From Anaerolinea sp. (GTDB lineage: Bacteria > Chloroflexota > Anaerolineae > JAAEKA01): a DNA stretch of 7,045 nucleotides. The translations under genes were made by a program, and so were the position numbers. Position 1 is the first letter of the stretch, and each line of letters starts with the position of its first letter. Shown piece after piece: positions 1-4,421 of this stretch. The stretch is from positions 1 to 7,045 of the forward strand of contig JACSRL010000165.1 in assembly GCA_014879765.1 (NCBI GenBank). The letters run 5' to 3'. The notes beneath the pieces are model-generated. The model did not search any database. It had not been told where the DNA came from and saw only the letters and a list, made by a program, of their open reading frames with translations.

Positions 1-99
1 ACTTCGGACGGCAAAGCCGGCCGGTTGAAGCCATGCCAGGTTCCTGACGGCAAATTAGCTTCGCTCGTAAGATTCGTCCGGTGCGGCACCGTCCGAAGT
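1..99. repeat. Element bounded by a perfect 11-bp inverted repeat
   Basis: ACTTCGGACGG at 1-11 is the exact reverse complement of CCGTCCGAAGT at 89-99. Inside there is a 9-bp direct repeat (GACGGCAAA at 7-15 and 46-54), a CGTCCG repeat (75-80 and 90-95), and a short palindrome CGGTGC-G-GCACCG at 79-91. The arrangement could be a structured RNA, a small non-autonomous repeat element, or a dispersed intergenic repeat. It begins at the first base of the window, so its left edge may lie outside. I do not recognise the family. Confidence 0.4.
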
Positions 100-106
100 C
101 TCCTCG

Positions 107-124
107 GTTCAACCCGTTTTGAAC
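107..124. repeat. Small hairpin, 6-bp stem
   Basis: GTTCAA (107-112) pairs with TTGAAC (119-124) around the loop CCCGTT. A short CCCTTTT tract follows at 128-134. It could be a weak terminator of a transcript entering from the left, but the stem is AT-rich and the T-run is short and displaced, so I do not call it a terminator. Confidence 0.3.
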
Positions 125-414
125 ACACCCTTTTCATATTGGTGAGCACGGGGTGACAACGCCTGGCTGCAGGTTTGTGAACTTCGGGTCATGCGCCGTG
201 GTCGGCTGGGCTGGTAAACGGCGCGGGGAGCCTGGACCACGAAGGCGCGAAGATGCACGAAGGCACGAAGCGCGAAGCGTGCCCGTTTCGCGCTCTTCGT
301 GCTTCGTGTCTTCCGGCTCCTTCGTGGTTTCGTGATCCAAACACCCGCCGCTATCGCGAGATAGAGGGTGGAGCAGAATTGGCGGCGCCAAAGACCCGGC
401 TTGTGGCATCGGGC
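125..414. other. Intergenic region without a convincing gene
   Basis: Apart from the ACGAAG hairpin, nothing supportable was found here. Short open frames on both strands run through the hairpin, and their translations are arginine-, serine- and proline-rich with no recognisable domain. The first 150 bases are open in frame 1 with no start inside the window; the translation resembles no family I know and third positions show no GC bias, so it is not called. Confidence 0.6.
234..338. repeat. Long imperfect hairpin of ACGAAG-type repeats
   Basis: The left arm carries tandem units such as ACGAAGGC (239-246, 257-264) and GCGAAG; the right arm carries the complementary CTTCGTG units. Outer pairing: CCACGAAGG (237-245) with CCTTCGTGG (319-327), flanked by GGA-CCACGAA against TTCGTG-ATCC. 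Inner pairing: GCACGAAG (263-270) with CTTCGTGC (295-302), and CGCGAA (271-276) with TTCGCG (287-292), with a two-base bulge. Repeats of this 'cacgaag' style are found scattered between genes in many GC-rich environmental bacteria (general knowledge, unchecked here). It would form a stable cruciform or RNA hairpin. Weak open frames across it are by-products of the repeat. Confidence 0.65.
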
Positions 415-442
415 TTGACAGCAGGTCCTTCTGGAATATACT
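415..442 (+). promoter_or_regulatory. Sigma70-type promoter of the VOC gene
   Basis: TTGACA at 415-420 and TATACT at 437-442 are separated by 16 bp: a consensus -35 and a near-consensus -10. The expected transcription start, about seven bases after the -10, is 449-450, which is the A of the ATG at 450. No ribosome site precedes that ATG. The message is therefore predicted to be leaderless or nearly so. Confidence 0.72.
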
Positions 443-449
443 TCGCCCC

Positions 450-1304
450 ATGTCAAATCAATCTGTATTGGATCCAAAGACTCATGGTGGCGCGGTTAGC
501 CTGACCGTTGGCGACCTGGCCCGCTCGCTGCGTTTCTATCGCGACGTGCTGGGGTTTGCCGACTCTCGAAGCGACGGCGCCAGCGCCCTGCTGTTCGCCG
601 GCGACCAGCCGCTGCTGCATCTGGTCGAGCTGCCTGGCGCGCGACCCAAGCCGTCGCACGCCACCGGCCTCTACCATTTCGCTCTGCTGCTGCCCAGCCG
701 GCCCGATCTGGCCCGCTGGCTGCGTCACGTGGCTGAAACGGGCTGGCCGCTGCAAGGCTGGGCCGACCACGGCGTCAGTGAGGCCGTCTACCTGGCTGAC
801 CCCGACGGCAACGGCATCGAGGTCTACCGCGACCGGCCGCGCGCCGAGTGGCCGATGAGCAACGGCGAGCTGCAGATGGTCACCGATCCGCTGGACGCGC
901 AGGGCCTGCTGGCCCTGGCCCCCAGCGACGACGGCTGGATCATGCCGGCCGGCGCACGCATGGGCCACGTCCATCTGCACGTGGCCAGCATTCCCCAGGC
1001 GCAAACCTTCTACTGCGACGTGCTGGGCTTCGATCTGGTGCAGCGCTATGGCCCCAGCGCGCTCTTCGTCTCGGCCGGCGGCTATCATCACCACGTCGGG
1101 CTGAACACCTGGGCCGGCGTCGGCGCACCGCCCGCGCCGGCCGGCTCGGCCGGCCTGCGCTATTTTACGATAGTTGTCCCCGATGAAGCGGCGCTGGCGG
1201 CCGTGGTTGAGCGGGTGCAGCGCGCAGGCATCGCCATCGCCCCCCAGGATGGCGGCTGGCTGCTGCACGACCCCTCCGGCAACGGCATTCGGCTCGTGAA
1301 TTGA
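450..1304 (+). CDS. VOC family protein, CatE-like extradiol dioxygenase
   Basis: A 284-residue protein of two tandem vicinal-oxygen-chelate domains (about residues 14-127 and 172-284). It matches, from memory and over its whole length, Bacillus CatE (catechol 2,3-dioxygenase), including the stretches SEAVYLADPDGNGIEVY (110-126), GHVHLHV (172-178) and SALFVSAGGYHHHVGL (203-218). Candidate metal ligands are His76 (GLYHF), Glu124 (GIEVY), His173/175 and His213-215. The first domain lacks the usual first-strand His, and the second has Arg281 where a terminal Glu is expected, so one site is probably built from both halves. Likely role: ring cleavage of a catechol-like substrate in the cytoplasm; substrate unproven. 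The ATG at 450 is chosen because homology starts soon after it and the promoter ends eight bases upstream. It is monocistronic and ends at a shared hairpin terminator. It could instead be another VOC dioxygenase or lyase. Confidence 0.9.
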   Translation: MSNQSVLDPKTHGGAVSLTVGDLARSLRFYRDVLGFADSRSDGASALLFAGDQPLLHLVELPGARPKPSHATGLYHFALLLPSRPDLARWLRHVAETGWPLQGWADHGVSEAVYLADPDGNGIEVYRDRPRAEWPMSNGELQMVTDPLDAQGLLALAPSDDGWIMPAGARMGHVHLHVASIPQAQTFYCDVLGFDLVQRYGPSALFVSAGGYHHHVGLNTWAGVGAPPAPAGSAGLRYFTIVVPDEAALAAVVERVQRAGIAIAPQDGGWLLHDPSGNGIRLVN

Positions 1305-1307
1305 CGT

Positions 1308-1342
1308 AAAGATGCCATCTCTTCCGCAGAGATGGCATCTTT
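1308..1342. terminator. Bidirectional intrinsic terminator
   Basis: AAAGATGCCATCTCT (1308-1322) and AGAGATGGCATCTTT (1328-1342) form a perfect 15-bp stem with the loop TCCGC. It starts three bases after the stop of the VOC gene and lies seven bases beyond the stop of allG on the other strand. The stem ends in TTT in both directions (TTTGTTTG on the plus strand), giving short U-tracts, so it should stop both convergent transcripts. Confidence 0.85.
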
Positions 1343-1349
1343 GTTTGAC

Positions 1350-2738
1350 CTACAGCGCCTTCAACGCCTCGAAGGCGGCGCGGAAACAGCCCATGGGCGC
1401 AGCCACCAGGCCGGCGCCCACCATGCCCACCCCCGGTTCCTTGTGCGCGATGCCGGTGTTCAGCCGCGGGGTGATGCCCGTCTCTACCACCCGGCGCACG
1501 TCCACCCCCACCGGCGTGCCGCGGAAATTCAGCGGCGGGATGCTGAACGCGCTGTGCTCGCCGGCCGTGATCTCGTACATGGCCAGGGTGGTGTTGACCG
1601 CGTCGGTCGGGGTGCCGCCCACGAACTGGACGATGGCCGGCGCGCCGGCCAGCGCAAAGCCGCCGATGCCCCCGGTCTCGGTGATCGCGCTGTCGCCGAT
1701 GTCGGGGTTGGCGTCCTCTGGCTTGTAGCCGGGCAGCCACAGCCCCTCCACCAGCGGCGACGGCGCGGTGAACCAGCGGTCGCCGGTGGCGCTGACGCGG
1801 ATCCCCCAGTCGGTGCCGTTGCGCGCCATCACCGTCACCACCGTGCAGCCGGGGATCTGCTCGGCCGGCAGCAGCATGGCCTTGATGGCCGGCATGGAGA
1901 GGTTGAGGTAGAAGTGGTCGTTGCCGTCCATGAAACGCAGCGCCGCGGCCGCGGTGGCTGCGTCGCTGGTCTCGGCCAGGGCTGGCCCAATGGCGCGGAT
2001 GAAGAGCGAGGTGCCGGCCTTGTTGCGGTTGTGGCATTCGTCCCCCATGTGCAGCGCCTGGGCGGTCATGCTGCGCAGGTCGATGGGGCCGGTCTGCTCC
2101 AGCGCCCGCTGCAAGGCCGGGTAGAGCACTGTCTCCATCCACCGCAGCCGCTGGATCACCTCCGGCCCATACGCGCCGTAGCGCAGCACCCGGCCCAGCC
2201 CCTCGTTCTGGGTGGCGTAGGCCAGGTGGCCGGTCGCCTCGTTGCGCACGATGAACACCGGCATGGAGGGGCTGATGATGCCGGCCATGGGGCCGACCGC
2301 GTTGAAGTGGTGGCAGGGGGCGAACTCGATCGCGCCGCTGGCGGCCAGCTCAGCCGCGGCCTCCGGCGTCTCGGCCAGCCCCTCGTAGAGCAGCGCGCCG
2401 ATCACCGCGCCCCTCGTCGGACCGCTCATGCGCTGCCAGGTGACGGGCGGGCCGCTGTGGGTGATCAGCCGGGGATGGAAGCCGGGGATCACCTCGCGCG
2501 CGATGCCCATGCCGATCAGCATCGGCCGGCCGGCCATGATGCGCTGCACCGCCTCGACGTTGGCCGCGTCCACATCGACCCCTTGCAGCGTATCCAGCTC
2601 GACATAACCGTCGGCAGGCGGCTGCCACTCCACCGTGGCCACCTCCATGCCCTGCGCCGCCATGCTGGCCGCGAAGGTCTCCAGCCCAAGGTTGATGGGC
2701 CGCAGGGGTTGGGAAAAGAGTTCTTGAATCTTGTTCAT
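1350..2738 (-). CDS. allG: DUF1116 protein AllG (YlbE), oxamate carbamoyltransferase subunit
   Basis: A 462-residue DUF1116 protein. In E. coli AllF, AllG and AllH together carry out the oxamate carbamoyltransferase reaction, releasing carbamoyl phosphate from oxalurate late in anaerobic allantoin use. Visible family blocks: GPPVTWQRMSGPTRGA (96-111), CHHFNAVGPM (142-151), MGDECHNRN (231-239), RNGTDWGIRVS (306-316), NPDIGDSAITET (344-355), GVDVRRVVETGITPRLNTGI (411-430) and AHKEPGVGMVGAG (431-443). No signal peptide; cytoplasmic. It is longer than E. coli YlbE (about 420 residues as I recall). The extra N-terminus (about 6-45, LFSQPLRPINLGLETFA...) resembles the C-terminal tail of E. coli FdrA. 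The start ATG overlaps the upstream stop as ATGA and has AGGAG seven bases upstream, implying translational coupling to the GNAT-Dabb gene. Family assignment is firm; the substrate here is inferred. Confidence 0.93.
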   Translation of the reverse strand: MNKIQELFSQPLRPINLGLETFAASMAAQGMEVATVEWQPPADGYVELDTLQGVDVDAANVEAVQRIMAGRPMLIGMGIAREVIPGFHPRLITHSGPPVTWQRMSGPTRGAVIGALLYEGLAETPEAAAELAASGAIEFAPCHHFNAVGPMAGIISPSMPVFIVRNEATGHLAYATQNEGLGRVLRYGAYGPEVIQRLRWMETVLYPALQRALEQTGPIDLRSMTAQALHMGDECHNRNKAGTSLFIRAIGPALAETSDAATAAAALRFMDGNDHFYLNLSMPAIKAMLLPAEQIPGCTVVTVMARNGTDWGIRVSATGDRWFTAPSPLVEGLWLPGYKPEDANPDIGDSAITETGGIGGFALAGAPAIVQFVGGTPTDAVNTTLAMYEITAGEHSAFSIPPLNFRGTPVGVDVRRVVETGITPRLNTGIAHKEPGVGMVGAGLVAAPMGCFRAAFEALKAL

Positions 2739-3559
2739 GAGTCTACTCCTGAGGCAGTGCTCTCGAAATCCACCGCCACCGCCGACTCCATCACCTCGCG
2801 CATGTGGGCCAGCACGGCCTGGTGGACAGGGTGTACCTGGTAGAGTTCCATGTCGGCCAGGCTGGCGAAGCGGGTGATCAGGGCGATGTCGTAGGCGCGC
2901 GGCGAGGGGATGACGTTGACGCCCACCTCGATCTCTTGCAACGGCGCGATCTTGCCCTCCATGCCGCGCAGCACCTGGGCGGTCTTTTCCACAGCCTCCG
3001 GGCTGCGGTCCTTGAGCTTGAAGAGCACCGCGTGGGTCAGCGGCTTGGGCGGCGGCGCGGGCGGCGGCGCCTCAGCGGCCGTCGCCAGCGGCAGGCGCAT
3101 GATCAGCTCGTCGTCCACCATGTCGCCGTTGTATTGAAAGCCCAGGCTGGCATAGAAGGGCGCCGGGCTGCCCTCGCCCTGGCCGTGGCTGACCAACAGC
3201 TCGGTCGCGCCCGGCCTGGCTTTGACATAATCTAGCAGCCGGGCGATGGCCTGGCGGGCAAAGCCCAGGCGCTGATAGCGCTGATCGATCATCAGCCGCC
3301 AGAGAAAATACTGCGGCGCCACCGGATCGTCGTAGAGCATGATGAAGCCCACCGGCGTCTCGTCGGCGTAGATGGCGCGGTACCAGGCCTCCTTGCTGAA
3401 GAGCGCCTGGGCCAGCGAGATGGCGTTGGAGGCGACGAACCGCTCCTGTTCCGGCGCAACTTTGAGGCGCGTGATGGCCCGCGCCGTCTCCTGGGTGATG
3501 GGACGCAGGGTAACGACGGCGTCCCGATTGACGGCAGTTTCCAGGGTATCGTTGGTCAT
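2735..3559 (-). CDS. GNAT N-acetyltransferase fused to a Dabb domain
   Basis: A 274-residue two-domain protein. Residues about 14-157 are a GNAT acetyltransferase of the Blt/spermidine-acetyltransferase kind: APEQERFVASNAISLAQA near 35-52, YADETPVGFIMLY (64-76), and the acetyl-CoA binding loop QRLGFA (96-101), ending with FYASLGFQ (135-142). A proline/alanine linker follows (161-173, AAEAPPPAPPPKP). Residues about 175-265 are a Dabb (stress-responsive alpha/beta barrel, ferredoxin-like) domain: HAVLFKLKD (176-184), the EVGVNV strand (211-216) and YQVHPVHQAVL (240-250). The GNAT half probably acetylates an amine such as a polyamine; Dabb domains dimerise and some bind or cyclise small molecules. 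The fusion is uncommon in my experience. The ATG at 3559 is chosen because the TTG-initiated extension to 3637 (26 residues) lacks any domain match; a GGAG lies 14 bases upstream, rather far. Cotranscribed with allG. Substrate unknown. Confidence 0.85.
   Translation of the reverse strand: MTNDTLETAVNRDAVVTLRPITQETARAITRLKVAPEQERFVASNAISLAQALFSKEAWYRAIYADETPVGFIMLYDDPVAPQYFLWRLMIDQRYQRLGFARQAIARLLDYVKARPGATELLVSHGQGEGSPAPFYASLGFQYNGDMVDDELIMRLPLATAAEAPPPAPPPKPLTHAVLFKLKDRSPEAVEKTAQVLRGMEGKIAPLQEIEVGVNVIPSPRAYDIALITRFASLADMELYQVHPVHQAVLAHMREVMESAVAVDFESTASGVDS
2746..2750 (-). promoter_or_regulatory. Ribosome binding site of allG
   Basis: AGGAG on the minus strand, seven bases before the allG ATG and inside the last codons of the GNAT-Dabb gene. 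It supports the 2738 start and coupling of the two genes. Confidence 0.8.
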
Positions 3560-3650
3560 GGGGTGATAGTGTTCTCCAGGGGAGTTTTCATCCAGGCCGC
3601 GTCTTCGTCGAACAGCGGCAGCAGAGGGGGATGTCAAAAAGTGGTTGATT

Positions 3651-3683
3651 GTCTATAACTCAGTATTGACATTCAGTATAGAC
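3651..3683. promoter_or_regulatory. Probable MazE operator: three heptads at 13-bp spacing
   Basis: GTCTATA (3651-3657), TATTGAC (3664-3670) and TATAGAC (3677-3683) start exactly 13 bp apart; the first is the exact inverse of the third and a one-mismatch inverse of the second. Put another way, ACTCAGTATTGAC (3658-3670) and ATTCAGTATAGAC (3671-3683) are tandem copies agreeing at 11 of 13 positions. The array covers the -35 box of the mazE promoter. Ribbon-helix-helix antitoxins typically bind short repeated sites like these and autorepress; binding here is inferred. Confidence 0.6.
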
Positions 3684-3694
3684 GAGATTATACT
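3666..3694 (+). promoter_or_regulatory. mazEF promoter
   Basis: TTGACA (3666-3671), 17-bp spacer, TATACT (3689-3694). This is a near-perfect sigma70-type promoter, with the start expected near 3701 and a short leader to the mazE ATG at 3730. The -35 lies inside the repeated heptads, so antitoxin binding should block it. Confidence 0.8.
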
Positions 3695-3715
3695 GCACCG
3701 CGAGAAGATCGACAA
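3687..3715 (-). promoter_or_regulatory. Minus-strand promoter for GNAT-Dabb/allG
   Basis: On the minus strand TTGTCG (3715-3710), 17-bp spacer, TATAAT (3692-3687). The -10 is perfect; the -35 agrees with consensus at four of six positions. The expected start is near 3680, giving a leader of about 120 bases before the ATG at 3559. Its -10 overlaps the mazE -10 by four bases, so RNA polymerase should not be able to occupy both at once. Confidence 0.6.
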
Positions 3716-3721
3716 AAGGAG
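3714..3721 (+). promoter_or_regulatory. Ribosome binding site of mazE
   Basis: AAAAGGAG ends eight bases before the ATG at 3730. It favours that start over the in-frame ATG at 3757; an ATG at 3725 is too close and out of frame. Its first bases coincide with the -35 box of the opposing promoter. Confidence 0.75.
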
Positions 3722-3729
3722 ACGATGCC

Positions 3730-4035
3730 ATGCCAGTTTATGCTGCTGATCCGGCCATGCGCAAAGTGATGTTCACTGCGCCGCCGGAACTGCTGGGCAG
3801 GCTCGATGCCACCGTGGATCAACTGGGTGCAAACCGCAGCCAGCTGATCCGCGAGGCCATCGAGATGTATTTGCAGACTATTCGCCGCCAGGAGCTGCGC
3901 TCACAGCTCGAAGAGGGGTACCGCGTTCAGGCTGCGCGCGACCTTCAGATCTCCGAGGCGTTCCGTTACGCCGACTACGAGGCTACCGTCCAGCATACAC
4001 CGCCATACGCTGATCTGGAGGCCAACGAGTGGTGA
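3730..4035 (+). CDS. mazE: MazE-type ribbon-helix-helix antitoxin
   Basis: A 101-residue antitoxin of the Bacillus NdoAI (MazE/EndoAI) type. The N-terminal ribbon-helix-helix DNA-binding fold is at about 11-50: strand RKVMFTAP (11-18), first helix ELLGRLDATVDQLG (20-33), turn NRS (35-37), second helix QLIREAIEMYLQ (38-49). The C-terminal part (about 55-85, ELRSQLEEGYRVQAARDLQISEAF...) resembles the toxin-binding tail of EndoAI. It neutralises the MazF partner in the cytoplasm and probably represses its own promoter through the repeats at 3651-3683. Its last codons overlap the toxin start, a usual sign of coupling. About 29 of 101 codons end in A or T, clearly more than in the surrounding metabolic genes, which suggests separate acquisition. 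It lies on the opposite strand to the flanking genes. Confidence 0.92.
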   Translation: MPVYAADPAMRKVMFTAPPELLGRLDATVDQLGANRSQLIREAIEMYLQTIRRQELRSQLEEGYRVQAARDLQISEAFRYADYEATVQHTPPYADLEANEW

Positions 4036-4385
4036 CGCTATGCAAACGAGGCGAAGTCTATTTCGCCGATCTTAACCCTGTGCGGGGCCGCGAGCAGGGC
4101 GGCCGTCGTCCGGTGCTGATCATCCAGAATGATATCGGCAATCGTCACAGCCCGGTGACCATCGTCGCCGCGATCACTTCCGCGGTCAGCGAGCGGGCCT
4201 ATCCGACTGAGGTTCGTCTGGCCGCGGGCCTGGGAGGCTTGCCCAGGGAGTCGGCAGTCCTGCTGAACCAAATCAAGACCATTGACAAGGAGCGTTTGGA
4301 TCAGCGCCTGGGTCAACTTGACGCCGCAGCCATGCGCCAGGTCGACGAGGCCATCAAGCTCAGCCTAGGCCTGACGCTGCTTTGA
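4029..4385 (+). CDS. mazF: MazF-family endoribonuclease toxin
   Basis: A 118-residue MazF/PemK/NdoA toxin, about the usual length (near 116). The start of the fold, KRGEVYFADLNPVRGREQGG (6-25), is followed by RRPVLIIQNDIGN (26-38), SPVTIVAAIT (41-50), ESAVLLNQIKTIDKERL (74-90) and a C-terminal helix (98-112). Arg27 and Thr50 match the catalytic Arg25 and Thr48 of the Bacillus enzyme, so the toxin looks active. It should cut mRNA at a short recognition sequence; the Bacillus enzyme favours UACAU, but this cannot be assumed here. Two adjacent GTG codons (4029, 4032) are possible starts; both overlap the mazE stop. Its end is 36 bases from the convergent end of fdrA, with no strong terminator visible between. 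Confidence 0.93.
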   Translation: MVTLCKRGEVYFADLNPVRGREQGGRRPVLIIQNDIGNRHSPVTIVAAITSAVSERAYPTEVRLAAGLGGLPRESAVLLNQIKTIDKERLDQRLGQLDAAAMRQVDEAIKLSLGLTLL

Positions 4386-4421
4386 GCGCCGGAAAGTCAT
4401 CTTCGTGCATGGAGCTACGTT

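Noticed and set aside
1..150. Frame-1 open stretch at the left edge as the end of a gene
   Set aside because: No GC bias at third positions and no recognisable peptide; the stretch is better explained by the inverted-repeat element.
237..327. ACGAAG repeats considered as a CRISPR array
   Set aside because: Units are only 8-10 bp, have no unique spacers of constant length, and are arranged as an inverted repeat.
453..1268. 271-codon minus-strand frame opposite the VOC gene
   Set aside because: No recognisable domain; the plus frame is a clear tandem VOC protein with a promoter and terminator.
1332..2843. 503-codon plus-strand open frame opposite allG
   Set aside because: It is a shadow on the opposite strand of allG and GNAT-Dabb; its translation is rich in Arg, Gly, His and Ala with no domain, whereas the minus frame has clear family motifs.
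3560..3637. TTG-initiated N-terminal extension of the GNAT-Dabb protein
   Set aside because: The 26 added residues match no part of the GNAT fold and the TTG has no ribosome site; the ATG at 3559 begins just before the domain.
3632..3637. TTGACA on the minus strand as a -35 box for GNAT-Dabb
   Set aside because: No -10-like hexamer lies 15-19 bases downstream, where the sequence is GC-rich.
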